In this document: piece by piece, positions 7,833-16,448 of the stretch
Numbering within the stretch: the first letter of the stretch is position 1
Layout of the letters: each line of letters opens with the position of its first letter
Origin: Beijerinckiaceae bacterium
GTDB lineage: Bacteria; Pseudomonadota; Alphaproteobacteria; Rhizobiales; Beijerinckiaceae
DNA: 50,081 nt
Direction of reading: 5' to 3'
Assembly: GCA_030684835.1 (NCBI GenBank)
Contig: JAUXWZ010000004.1
Span: forward strand, 1 to 50,081
Program-made: the position numbers and the translations under genes
Notes under the pieces: generated by a model
The model's database searches: none
What the model was told of the DNA's origin: nothing
What the model saw: only the letters and a program-made list of their open reading frames with translations

Positions 7833-8192
7833 TCACAGTGGGCGTCGTGTTCGATTGTACGAGTGGTAGGCGGAGAGGGTTGCGAGCCCCAGTATGGGAA
7901 AGAAGAACACAAGATCGACGCGAATGTTGCAGTCCGCATCGCACAGGACGCCGATCGCCACCTGGTGCTCGTAGAAGGCGTAGAGTAGCCACAGGATACC
8001 CGACACGATCACGGCCCGACGCGGGCGCTGCCATCCCGCCACCAAGTGGACCGCGGTCATCATTCCGGCGGCGATCACGAATACGTTCTCCCAATTACCG
8101 CTTCGGGACATATCGTCCATCGAGTGGAAGCAACGCTCGCCGAACGATACGCTAGGCATGGCACGCGCATTCGCTTCTGCTATAGAGAGCAT
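7833..8192 (-). CDS. Small integral membrane protein, 119 aa
   Basis: Three hydrophobic segments (about residues 37-53, 60-76 and 92-108) with a Cys-x-x-x-Cys loop (C-D-A-D-C) before the last. No catalytic motif. ATG 8192 is used, but ATG 8120 or 8111 would give a protein starting just before the first membrane segment and may be the true start. I do not recognise the family. Confidence 0.5.
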   Translation of the reverse strand: MLSIAEANARAMPSVSFGERCFHSMDDMSRSGNWENVFVIAAGMMTAVHLVAGWQRPRRAVIVSGILWLLYAFYEHQVAIGVLCDADCNIRVDLVFFFPILGLATLSAYHSYNRTRRPL

Positions 8193-8249
8193 CTCGCCGC
8201 CACTTCTGCGGAGTGCTGAATCTCAATCTGCTTCCACAATAATAAGCTT

Positions 8250-8352
8250 GGGACGATCGGAAATTGCTTTCGCGAGCCAATATCGAAGCCTCGCTATTTG
8301 GGGACGGCGATTCAATGGAGCGCTAATATCGGCCGGGAAAGATGCCGTCTTT
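8250..8352 (+). repeat. Upstream copy of an imperfect direct repeat
   Basis: About 100 bases that match 8497-8603 with substitutions and small gaps. Shared blocks include GGGACGATCGGAA, CTAATATCGG and GGGAAA/GATG. The copy ends in ATG 8342 followed by 18 codons (M-P-S-L-S-N-G-V...) and a stop, matching the first codons of the GT87 gene (M-A-P-L-S). It looks like a duplicated promoter and start region whose gene was lost. Confidence 0.6.
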
Positions 8353-8496
8353 GTCGAACGGAGTAACGCATGTGCGCCGGACTGGCGCCATCGAGTAGAC
8401 CGGGCAGACAATCGCAACTCCGGTGGTATCAAGGCGGAGATGATGGTGCTTGTTGAAAGGCCTGGTTAAGCTTGTATCCGATTGATTCTATCGATG

Positions 8497-8603
8497 GGAC
8501 GATCGGAAGGGTGCATTCGCTAAAACTCAATATTGGCCCCGCGAGTTTGGCAGCGGCGGTTCGATGAACACTAATATCGGGTGACGGGAAAAATGGCGCC
8601 CTT
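8497..8603 (+). repeat. Downstream copy of the direct repeat, overlapping the GT87 gene start
   Basis: Second copy of the repeat described at 8250-8352, offset by 251 bases at the aligned ATG. It runs through the presumed promoter, ribosome binding region and first codons of the GT87 gene. The rest of the 8193-8592 stretch has no convincing gene. Confidence 0.6.
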
Positions 8604-9810
8604 GTCGATCTTGAGCTCAGGCGGATGGCTGACGGCGACCCGCGTTCGGTCGTACCCGAAGATATTCTTGACGATTAGCGCTGCTTTGTTGGTTGCCTAC
8701 GTTCTGACTGGAGATGGCAAGCTTGACATTCGCGGCGAGCCCTTTGGAACGGATTTTTCAAGTTTTTGGGCTGCGTCAGGTCTAGTTTTGTCCGGAAATG
8801 CGGGGGACGCATACGATCCGGTCAAGCATTACGCGGCTCAGGAAGCCTACTTCGGAAAAGGCGTACAATACTACGCTTGGTTTTATCCGCCTCCCGCGCT
8901 TTTGGTCATCGCCCCACTTGGCCTTTTGCCTTATCTTATTTCACTGTTCATCTGGCTTGCTGCAACCGGAGCGGCTTACGTTGCAATCGTATGGAGTTTT
9001 GTCCGACGATCCGACGCCGTTGTGCCAATACTGTGCTTCCCCGCAGTTCTGATAAACATCATTCACGGCCAAAACGCTTTTCTATCGACATCGATAGTTG
9101 GAACTGGCTTGCTGATGTCGGATCGATACCCGGTTGCTGCTGGCGTTGTGCTTGGCTCGTTATGCTTCAAACCACAACTTGCACCAATGCTGGTCGTTGT
9201 GGTCCTTGCACGGGCAAACTGGAAGATGGCGCTCGGCGCAGCATTTTCCGTTTGCTCCTTGGCAATTGCGGCGACGCAAATTTTCGGGCTTGAGATATGG
9301 CGTCAGTTTTGGTCAGGCGTCCCGCTATCCAGGATATGGCTAGAAGAGGGGATAGCAGGCTTTGCTAGAATGCAAAGCGCATTCTCGGCCGTTAGGCTCA
9401 TCGGGGGCGGGATCACTCTAGCCTACTCAATTCAAGCGATCATTACAATTTCGGCGGCCGTATTTCTATGGATGATTTGGCGCAGCTCAGCATCGTTACG
9501 TCTACGCGCAGGGGCGACAGGTGCCGCGATCTTACTGGGCACGCCGTTTATACTTGACTACGATTTTGTCCTCTTGTCCTTGCCGGTTGCGGCTTTGGCA
9601 GCCCAAGGCTTCGAGGAGGGCTTTAGGCCATGGGAGAAGACGGCTCTCGCTTGCGCCTGGATTTTGCCGTTGATAGCTCGACCGGCTGGCTTTGCATATT
9701 TGCCGTTAAGTCCGGAAGTCGCCTTCTTCTTGCTAATATTGATTTGGAAACGCGCAACGCGGCCTCACGAAGATGGCCCACCGGTGGACATCCCCGAGCC
9801 AAGGCTTTGA
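8593..9810 (+). CDS. GT87-type (DUF2029) polytopic glycosyltransferase
   Basis: About 405 residues with nine or more hydrophobic segments. After the first membrane helix the periplasmic loop reads G-T-D-F-S-S-F-W-A-A-S near residue 53, the acidic loop of GT-C enzymes. It is followed by Y-D-P and Y-P-P-P-A near 90, a DUF2029 signature. The family transfers mannose or similar sugars from polyprenyl-phosphate donors outside the inner membrane. ATG 8593 is chosen from the aligned repeat start; GTG 8581 is also possible. The gene's last 46 bases overlap the end of the next gene, which is a second member of the family on the opposite strand. Confidence 0.8.
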   Translation: MAPLSILSSGGWLTATRVRSYPKIFLTISAALLVAYVLTGDGKLDIRGEPFGTDFSSFWAASGLVLSGNAGDAYDPVKHYAAQEAYFGKGVQYYAWFYPPPALLVIAPLGLLPYLISLFIWLAATGAAYVAIVWSFVRRSDAVVPILCFPAVLINIIHGQNAFLSTSIVGTGLLMSDRYPVAAGVVLGSLCFKPQLAPMLVVVVLARANWKMALGAAFSVCSLAIAATQIFGLEIWRQFWSGVPLSRIWLEEGIAGFARMQSAFSAVRLIGGGITLAYSIQAIITISAAVFLWMIWRSSASLRLRAGATGAAILLGTPFILDYDFVLLSLPVAALAAQGFEEGFRPWEKTALACAWILPLIARPAGFAYLPLSPEVAFFLLILIWKRATRPHEDGPPVDIPEPRL

Positions 9811-11021
9811 CCATTCGAGAAGTGATGGCCCGGCTCGCGTCGCCACCACGAACCGGCACGAGCAAGGATCAGGCCTGAAACGATCAGCGTGGCGGCGAGC
9901 CCCGTCGGCGTGCCCGTGAAGTAAGCAGCGATAAGGACGACCGCGCCGCCGAGAGCCGGAAGTTCGTAGCGGCGAAAGCCGGTCCTCACTCCGATCCGGA
10001 CCAGGAAGGCGACGGGAATGGCGAGCACCACCAAGTCGTATATGGCGATATAGGGCGTGGCCAGCATCGTGCCCGCGGCAAGGACCGCGGCCTTCAGGGT
10101 ATAGGGCACGCGGCTTCGCCACATCAGCGCCACCACCACCGCAACGGACGCGGTGAGGACAGCCTGGAAGGCCCAGGCCAGTTGTTCATGGCCGCCGAAA
10201 TGACGCACCAGCGCGTAGAGGCCCTGCAACTTCCACCATGTCGCCCTGCCGTCGGTCAGGACCGCTTCCGAGGACTTCGGCAACCAGTGCAAGAACGCCA
10301 GCCAGCTCTCGGCGCCGAAGGCGAGCCATGAGACGACGACCATCGCGACCGCCGTGACGCTGGCGCTGACGAACACGCGCCAATGCCCGGCCGCGATCAG
10401 CGCAATCGGAAACAGCAGCCCGAATTGCGGCTTGTAGGTCAATAGCCCGAGGCAGATGCCGGCAAGCACCGGGCGGATCGGGATCAGATAGAGCGTGCCG
10501 CCGATCAGCGCCGCGGTAAGAAAGCCGGTCTGTCCGACCCACGCATTGATGAGGACGAGCGGAACGGCGAGCGCAAGCCGAACGCCGAAGTTGTGGCCGA
10601 CGATCGCGCGTATGACGGCAACATAAGGGAGGAGGCTGGCAACAACCCAGCCGAGATATGCCACGCTATAGGGTAGCAGCGCCAGCACCGATGCGACAAA
10701 GAGGAACGGCGGCGGGTAATGCCAGGGAAGATCGCCGGCAAAATCCCGACCGAGCTTCGCGACCTCGATCCGCTTCAGCATCTCCCAGTCGAAGGCCTGT
10801 GCCGGCAAGCCGTCGAGCACGAGATGCCCGGCCGCATAGAAGCTGATGAAGTCCGTGGGGATGCCGAGGCCGTTCCGATCGTAGATCCATCCATTCTCAA
10901 GATATACCGTCAGGCACAGCGTCAGGTTCACCGCGTACAGCGCTACGCACACATTCCGGAGCGACGCGGGAATTTTGATCTCGGCGGGAGCGATTTCGAG
11001 AGTGGAGCGGGAGGCGGCCAT
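9765..11021 (-). CDS. GT87-type (DUF2029) polytopic glycosyltransferase, second copy
   Basis: About 418 residues from ATG 11021, many membrane helices. It has the same layout as the plus-strand neighbour: L-G-I-P-T-D-F-I-S-F-Y-A-A-G-H-L-V, then W-H-Y-P-P-P-F-L-F near residue 107, so an acidic loop and Y-P-P-P motif again. The two are divergent in sequence and clearly richer in GC here, so this is not a recent tandem copy. The upstream extension to 11090 is rich in Arg and Cys and unlike the family, hence the internal start. Converging 46-base overlap with the neighbour. Likely builds a cell-surface glycan or glycolipid, sugar unknown. Confidence 0.8.
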   Translation of the reverse strand: MAASRSTLEIAPAEIKIPASLRNVCVALYAVNLTLCLTVYLENGWIYDRNGLGIPTDFISFYAAGHLVLDGLPAQAFDWEMLKRIEVAKLGRDFAGDLPWHYPPPFLFVASVLALLPYSVAYLGWVVASLLPYVAVIRAIVGHNFGVRLALAVPLVLINAWVGQTGFLTAALIGGTLYLIPIRPVLAGICLGLLTYKPQFGLLFPIALIAAGHWRVFVSASVTAVAMVVVSWLAFGAESWLAFLHWLPKSSEAVLTDGRATWWKLQGLYALVRHFGGHEQLAWAFQAVLTASVAVVVALMWRSRVPYTLKAAVLAAGTMLATPYIAIYDLVVLAIPVAFLVRIGVRTGFRRYELPALGGAVVLIAAYFTGTPTGLAATLIVSGLILARAGSWWRREPGHHFSNGQSLGSGMSTGGPSS

Positions 11022-11694
11022 GTGAGGTCCTAGCTCGAGAGCGCTTCCTGACCTAAAGCGCATGCGCCAAAAGCAATAAGTCGCGCACAAAGAAGTTTCC
11101 AGAACCTTTCGCGGTTTCGATTATGCGGCGACTTCGGTTTGGATAGGTACCTGATTGGGTGACCGATACATCGAACTCATTTGCCTTGAGCGCGATAGCT
11201 TCGATTTACGATCGGCCCGCGGTCGTCTTTCGATAGAGGATACTGCAGGTGAAGTGGAACGGTAAGGGGTTACCTGGACGGAGGCGCATGCGCTGCAGGC
11301 GCCGTATGGCGTTGCGCGCCGGCATCCCGATCGCGAAATGGCTACCGATCGAGATAACAAATGCTGTGCCGATCAAGAGAAGTGGTAATTGGCCAAGTAT
11401 CCGGGGCTCGAAATCCACGGTGAGTTTCCAATCTGCCGCCCCTGCGCGTGGTCGGGATACGTATCATCACTAGCAGTACCGAGCAACCGCAGCTATCGCT
11501 TCGCCGCATTCTCGCTTCTGAAGCTTCTGGCAGCCAAGAGAAAGCTTCCGCTACCGCACGAGCCAATGAGAAGCTCTGCCCGCGTGCATCACTGAGGCTA
11601 ACGTTAATGTTGGCGTGGGCATTAATCAGCTTGAGAGCTTCGCGTTGCACCCATAGGTCGAAAATGACAATGGTCAACATGCAAGGCAGAGAGC
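11022..11694. other. Intergenic stretch of about 670 bases
   Basis: No convincing gene. A minus-strand frame with a GTG start at 11418 (to 11206) would encode 70 residues with one hydrophobic segment, and another (11704-11342) would encode 120. Neither has a good ribosome binding site or a recognisable motif. It should contain the promoters of the two flanking divergent genes. Confidence 0.35.
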
Positions 11695-13197
11695 ATGCCT
11701 TCAAGCTATAATTCGATTCAGGTGGATACAGAGAACAGGCTGAACGTGGCCCATCCGCGCAGTAACTACCTTCGGGCTTGGCTGCCGTTGATCTTGGCGA
11801 CGACGGCCTATTTGATATTAATCGCGAAAATCAGCGATATTTTGAGGGATGCGGATACCTACTGGCACATCGTTGTCGGCCAGTGGATCATTGATCATCG
11901 CACCGTCCCGTCTATCGATTTGTTCTCTTTCACGAAGCACGGCGCGCCCTGGATAAGCAGCGCGTGGTTGTCGGAAGTGCTCTACTTTCTTGCATTCAAA
12001 TTGGCGGGGTGGCCGGGCCCTGCGCTTCTGGCCGCGCTTGCGGCTTCTTCTGCATTCTTTCTTCTTGCGCGTTTTCTGCTGAAAAGACTGCCGAACGTGC
12101 CGGTCATGATCCTGGTGAGTGCCGGGATCGCCATGACGGCGCACCACATCCTGGCCCGGCCGCATGTCTTGATCTTTCCCTTGATGGTGCTGTGGGCCGA
12201 CGGTCTGCTTCGGGCGATTGAAGAGCGACGAGCGCCTTCAATGGCCTACCTTCCTGTCATTACGCTGTGGGCGAACCTTCACGGGAGCTTTACATTAGGC
12301 ATAGCATCGATTGCGCCATTCGCCGTTGAGGCACTTTGGAACGCGGATAAATCGTCTCGCTTGACGGTCGCTTTGCACTGGCTTCGATTTGGTATCTTGG
12401 CGCTTGTGGCCGGCTGTGTCACGCCGTACGGCGTCGAGTCGATCCTGGTGACGCTACGCATTTTGAACCTCGGGTCGGTCCTTTCGGCCATTGGCGAATG
12501 GAAGCCGATAGATTTCAGCTCGCTGCATCCCTTTACAGTTTGCCTTCTTGCTGGTGCTGCCTACGCGCTCTACAGCGGATTCAAGCTGCCTCTGCTCCGG
12601 GTTGCTGCGCTTCTGGCTCTGGTTTACGAAACTCTCGTCCACCAGCGCTATGTCGACGTTTTCGCACTGGTTGCTCCTTTCTTCATTGCTGGTCCATTGG
12701 CGGAGCACCTCTCGAGATCCGGGTTGCCAGACGGCCGGATAGTGATTGCGGCAAAAACGAAGGAAATTGTCGCAGCGATAGCGGCCCTCATTATCGTCAC
12801 CGGTGTAGTCGTCGCGGCGAGGGACCATACGCCTCCGCTTGTTCCGCGTGGCGCGGTGGAAAAGCTCAGGGAATTGAAGGCAAATCGCGTCCTGAATGAT
12901 TATTACTTCGGCGGATACCTGATCTTCCAGGGTGTGCCGACGTTCATCGATTCGCGTGCCGAACTATATGGGCCGGCATTTCTCAGCCGCTACATGCGGA
13001 CAATCTACCTTGAGGATGTGCCGGATTTCATCAAACTACTCGATGAATACAAGATCGACTCGACGCTCCTATTCCCGTCGACCCAGGCCGTAGGTCTGCT
13101 CGATCGACTGCCCGAATGGGAGCGGGCCTTTGCTGATGACGTGGCCGTCGTTCACGTCCGGCGCACGCATCCAGGAACCTCGAATTTCTTGAAGTAG
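11695..13197 (+). CDS. Polytopic membrane protein, GT-C-like, 500 aa
   Basis: About ten hydrophobic helices. After the first comes D-I-L-R-D-A-D-T-Y-W-H-I near residue 50, an acidic D-x-D loop in the position used by GT-C glycosyltransferases. A second helical block follows, and the last 110 residues are a soluble, probably periplasmic domain (with Y-Y-F-G-G-Y-L-I-F-Q-G near 403 and F-I-D-S-R-A near 418). I recall similar proteins in Bradyrhizobium annotated only as hypothetical. ATG 11695 has a purine-rich upstream (GGCAGAGAGC). It may transfer a lipid-linked sugar, but donor and acceptor are unknown. It could also be a transport or flippase protein. Confidence 0.65.
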   Translation: MPSSYNSIQVDTENRLNVAHPRSNYLRAWLPLILATTAYLILIAKISDILRDADTYWHIVVGQWIIDHRTVPSIDLFSFTKHGAPWISSAWLSEVLYFLAFKLAGWPGPALLAALAASSAFFLLARFLLKRLPNVPVMILVSAGIAMTAHHILARPHVLIFPLMVLWADGLLRAIEERRAPSMAYLPVITLWANLHGSFTLGIASIAPFAVEALWNADKSSRLTVALHWLRFGILALVAGCVTPYGVESILVTLRILNLGSVLSAIGEWKPIDFSSLHPFTVCLLAGAAYALYSGFKLPLLRVAALLALVYETLVHQRYVDVFALVAPFFIAGPLAEHLSRSGLPDGRIVIAAKTKEIVAAIAALIIVTGVVVAARDHTPPLVPRGAVEKLRELKANRVLNDYYFGGYLIFQGVPTFIDSRAELYGPAFLSRYMRTIYLEDVPDFIKLLDEYKIDSTLLFPSTQAVGLLDRLPEWERAFADDVAVVHVRRTHPGTSNFLK

Positions 13198-14116
13198 GGC
13201 GCCGCTCTACGTTTCCTGAAATGCGGTCGCCGGATTGTCAGCCCGCGCGCCGCAAGCGGGTGGCGTTGGACGCTGGCGGCGGTTGCCGAGGACAGCGGGG
13301 CGCACCTGATCACCAGGCCGAGCTGCTGGGCAATGCGTCCGACGCGGACGGCCCGTCGCTGACGGCGACCGACCTTGCGATTGCGACCGACCAGCATGAA
13401 GCTCTTCCGCAAAGTGAATTCTAGATGGGAGCAGCTCAATCTCCCGAAGCGTGTCTTGACGGTTCTGTCCCGGCGGGAGCCTCCGTGTAGTGGCTGACAG
13501 GCTTACCGTTCGCGTACCGCCGGTCTTGCAGCCGCGATACGATGGCTGCGCAGGGCGCATGTCGCCGAACGCTTCGGCGTCAAGAAGCTCCTCAGAAATT
13601 GCGTTCGCTCGTCTCGCGATGGTCGATCAAGTTCTCACCCGAACACTACGAAGCGAGGGAACGGCAACGCCAGTCTCCGATCTAAAACAGCAGCGACCGC
13701 AGCTCGGGGGAGGGGACGGTGGGGTAGGTCAGCATCGTCGAGTTGTCGCCAATCTCGAACAATTGATCGACGCGGTAGCATGGCGGAAGAAGGGCGAATT
13801 CCGGGTCTCGTCCGGCCCGAGCGGGAGTTCCTTCGGGAACTCGGTCAAAATGACTGCGGCTATGCAGCCTGACGCCGGAACAGGCATAAATCGCTCTGCA
13901 ATTTGGCGCTGTTGCGGGCCGGTAACACCTCATTCTCACATTGCCGTATTTTCCTGGCAACTGCATTTCCCACTGTTAAGCTTAAAGTGTCTAAATTTAG
14001 TCGAAACATTGACTTGGTTGCCACTTTAACCCAAAATTCACCTAGTGGTGGTCGGGGGCTGCTCCGCGCCACTCAAACGGCCTTTGAAGCTTAACATCAA
14101 TTTTGGAGACGTTGAT
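13198..14116. other. Intergenic stretch of about 920 bases upstream of the tad locus
   Basis: Open frames on both strands here have no ribosome binding sites and no recognisable domains. Fragments around 13500-13600 (plus, reading A-I-R-W-L-R-R-A-H-V-A-E-R-F-G-V) vaguely recall a transposase helix-turn-helix, too weak to call. The last 150 bases become AT-rich and should hold the flp promoter. A TTAAC half-site (around 14026) is present but no full CtrA box. Confidence 0.35.
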
Positions 14117-14320
14117 ATGCGTAAATTTCTGACTGACGTGAAGACCTTCGCCGAGGACGAGTCCGGCGTGGTGTCGTTCGAATATGTGATCGTTGCCGCT
14201 TGCATCGTGGGGGCAGTCGGTCTTGCGTTTGGTCTCGGCGGTACCGGTGCGATCTCAACCGCGTTGACCGACGCGATCTCGACCATCGCCGGCAAAGTTG
14301 CTACTGCCGTCGGCACCTAA
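14117..14320 (+). CDS. flp: Flp/Fap-type major pilin
   Basis: A 67-residue class IVb prepilin. The N-terminal leader is basic and acidic (M-R-K-F-L-T-D...E-D-E-S-G), then V-V-S-F-E-Y-V-I-V-A-A opens the hydrophobic helix, with the Glu-Tyr pair expected at the Flp processing site. The short tail has G-G-T-G-A-I-S-T-A-L. The leader should be cut by the prepilin peptidase encoded at 14996. ATG 14117 follows GGAG by eight bases. It starts the tad cluster. A second, very similar pilin gene follows 245 bases later; the spacer holds a palindrome (14340-14353) and AT-rich sequence. Confidence 0.9.
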   Translation: MRKFLTDVKTFAEDESGVVSFEYVIVAACIVGAVGLAFGLGGTGAISTALTDAISTIAGKVATAVGT

Positions 14321-14565
14321 TACGGCCGCTCGGGAAAAGGACGGGGCCCCGTCAAATCTCGTGGTCCTGTCCTAACTTCCGACCTGTGAGTTGAACGGCG
14401 ATTGGTTGGTGACCTCACAGTTCGACGATCCGTTTTATCGGCACGATGATCGAACTAGCGACTTGTCGGATCAGGTTCTGATAAGGCGACGCTAAAGGGA
14501 GAGCATGCTGAATTTCGCGTGCATTCTTTGCGAGGCGCGTGTGCCACCCCTTGAAGAGGTGTCGT

Positions 14566-14778
14566 ATGTCAAAGCATTACATTAGGGTAACCGAAGCTCT
14601 GAAGGGCCTGCGCGCGAAAGAGGACGGAGTGGTGTCGTTCGAATACGTGATCGTTGCCGCTTGCATCGTGGGGGCCGTCGGTCTTGCGTTCGGTATCGGC
14701 GGTACTGGTCCGATCTCCAGCGCGCTGACCAACGTGATTTCGACCATCTCCGACAAGGTCATTGCCGCCGTAGGATAG
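14566..14778 (+). CDS. flp: Flp/Fap-type pilin, second copy
   Basis: 70 residues, near-identical to the first pilin through the helix (V-V-S-F-E-Y-V-I-V-A-A-C-I-V-G-A) but different in the leader (M-S-K-H-Y-I-R-V-T-E-A) and tail. ATG 14566 follows GAAGAGGT. The DNA of the helix part is also nearly identical to 14168-14260, so the pair arose by duplication. Carrying two pilin genes is common in tad loci. One may be the main subunit and the other minor or an alternative. Likely transcribed with the genes below. Confidence 0.9.
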   Translation: MSKHYIRVTEALKGLRAKEDGVVSFEYVIVAACIVGAVGLAFGIGGTGPISSALTNVISTISDKVIAAVG

Positions 14779-14995
14779 CGCGACGCCTGGCTGGATATAT
14801 TTTCCAAGCCCAGTCGAATAACAGGATCGGGCGCCGACTGCCTCCTGCTCAATCTCGGTGCGCGATCCATCAGATGTTACCGACGGATGCGGTGACCATG
14901 TTAGGCGCCACTGCCATTGCATATTGATATGGTTGGTGGACCGCGTTTTGGTTGGACTGTTTAAGCCGGTCCATTGGACGATTGAGGTTCGCGTT

Positions 14996-15502
14996 ATGAG
15001 TTGGATCGTCCCTATCGTTTCAGTTCTGGAAATACTGTTGTTGCTTTATGTTGCAACGATGGATGTTGCGACGCGACTGATCCGCAACGAGATCTGCCTG
15101 GCGCTTGCGATCCTCGGCATCGCAGGTCATCTGGCCAATCCGATCGGGATGGTCGAGTCGCTGATTGCCGCGACAATTTTGTTACTGTTTCTATTTGTCA
15201 TTTTCCAGCGTGGGTTGATAGGCGGCGGCGACGTCAAATTGTTGGTTGTCCTGGCGATTGGTCTACCGTTGATGGGCGTCATTCAGCTGTTGGCGATGAC
15301 GGCATTCGCCGGCGGCGTTCTTGCCCTTGTGCATCTGATGATGCGGAACTTGCCTTCTCCGAGGCTTGCACCCTCCGGGTCATCGTTGTTGCGCCGCGTC
15401 TACGTAGTCGAGCGTTGGCGTCATTTGCGGCACGCGCCGTTGCCCTATGGCGTCGCCATAGCATGCGGTGGTATTTGGGCGATCTTCAGTAAAGGATTTT
15501 GA
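14996..15502 (+). CDS. cpaA: Prepilin peptidase CpaA/TadV
   Basis: 168 residues, an aspartyl protease of the A24 family that removes Flp leaders at the cytoplasmic face of the inner membrane. Seen: the first catalytic Asp in A-T-M-D-V-A-T-R-L-I-R-N-E (near residue 23) and the second in G-G-G-D-V-K-L-L (near 80), on a polytopic backbone. The C-terminus has P-L-P-Y-G-V-A-I, also typical. ATG 14996 has GAGG about eight bases away. An earlier in-frame start at 14858 adds a polar stretch unlike the family. The stop is one base before the next ATG. Confidence 0.9.
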   Translation: MSWIVPIVSVLEILLLLYVATMDVATRLIRNEICLALAILGIAGHLANPIGMVESLIAATILLLFLFVIFQRGLIGGGDVKLLVVLAIGLPLMGVIQLLAMTAFAGGVLALVHLMMRNLPSPRLAPSGSSLLRRVYVVERWRHLRHAPLPYGVAIACGGIWAIFSKGF

Positions 15503-15503
15503 T

Positions 15504-16448
15504 ATGTCGTCGGCTTTGCGACTTTCGATCATTGCGGTTCTTCTTCTTGCAACAACTGCGCTGGGCCTCATTGCCCTGAACCTGAACACGCCCAAGGCTC
15601 CGACCGAGGAGGTTGTTCAACAGGCGCCGGCGCCAAAAGCCGTCGGGTATTATGTCGCGGCGCGGCCGTTACCGAGAGGGACCCTGGCCCGTGACGAAGA
15701 CTTCGTGGTGCGCTCGGCGCAGGCTGATCGCGTTCCGGCGGAAGCAATTCTTGAAACGCTCGACTCCAAAGCCTCATTGTCCGGTTCACTTGTCCGCAAG
15801 TTCGTCGAGGCCGGCAGCCCAATCACTCTGAATGATATCGTGCGGCCTCAGGATCGAGGCTTCCTTGCAAGCGTCTTGGCGCCGGACACCCGTGCCATCA
15901 GCATCAAGGTCGACGAGGAGTCCGGCGTGTCGGGCCTTATTCGGCCGGGCGATCGTGTCGACGTGCTGCTGACGCAGATGTTCGAGAAGGCGGATCCCGG
16001 GCGTCGCGCGCTCAGCGAAACCGTTCTGCGCAACATTCGGATCATCGCCATTGACCAGGAGATCGTGCAGGGCGGCCGGGCTCTCGCTGCAGCGTCGGCC
16101 AAGCAGGCCGCGACCGTCTCGCTGGAACTTTTGCCGGATCAGGTCCAGAGGATCACGGTCGCCAAGCAACTCGGAAAGCTTTCTCTTTCGGTGCGGGCCG
16201 CTCTCATGGACAAACGAGACAATCTCGACGCTCGCGCGATGTCGAGCTGTGATGTGTCGCCCGAACTCGCCCGGCAGAACGCGGCTGCCGGTCAGACTAC
16301 CGCAATCGTTGTGTATTCGGGTGGTGAAGCCAAGCAATTCTCGGTCAAGAAGCAGGTCGCAGACAGCTCAAGTAACTGCGATGCATCGGATGTTGCGCGC
16401 CTGACTGCAGCGGCAGCTGGCGCCGGCAATTTGCCGGAGAAGCGTTGA
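15504..16448 (+). CDS. cpaB: Flp pilus assembly protein CpaB/RcpC
   Basis: 314 residues. An N-terminal membrane anchor (residues 5-27), then an SAF domain (Y-Y-V-A-A-R-P-L-P-R-G-T near residue 50), then the RcpC region (S-I-K-V-D-E-E-S-G-V-S-G-L-I-R-P-G-D-R near 132). Known: CpaB is a periplasmic protein that works with the secretin CpaC. ATG 15504 follows AAAGGA. The stop TGA shares its last base with the ATG of cpaE. The C-terminal 70 residues have two Cys in a region variable in the family. Confidence 0.9.
   Translation: MSSALRLSIIAVLLLATTALGLIALNLNTPKAPTEEVVQQAPAPKAVGYYVAARPLPRGTLARDEDFVVRSAQADRVPAEAILETLDSKASLSGSLVRKFVEAGSPITLNDIVRPQDRGFLASVLAPDTRAISIKVDEESGVSGLIRPGDRVDVLLTQMFEKADPGRRALSETVLRNIRIIAIDQEIVQGGRALAAASAKQAATVSLELLPDQVQRITVAKQLGKLSLSVRAALMDKRDNLDARAMSSCDVSPELARQNAAAGQTTAIVVYSGGEAKQFSVKKQVADSSSNCDASDVARLTAAAAGAGNLPEKR

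Noticed and set aside
13490-14029. 179-codon plus-strand frame before the tad locus
   Set aside because: No ribosome binding site, no motif, Arg/Ser-rich start. A possible old transposase fragment inside is too weak to name.
14340-14353. Palindrome GACGGGGCCCCGTC after the first pilin gene
   Set aside because: No loop and no T run, so not called a terminator, though longer pairing with a later CCTGTCCT is possible.
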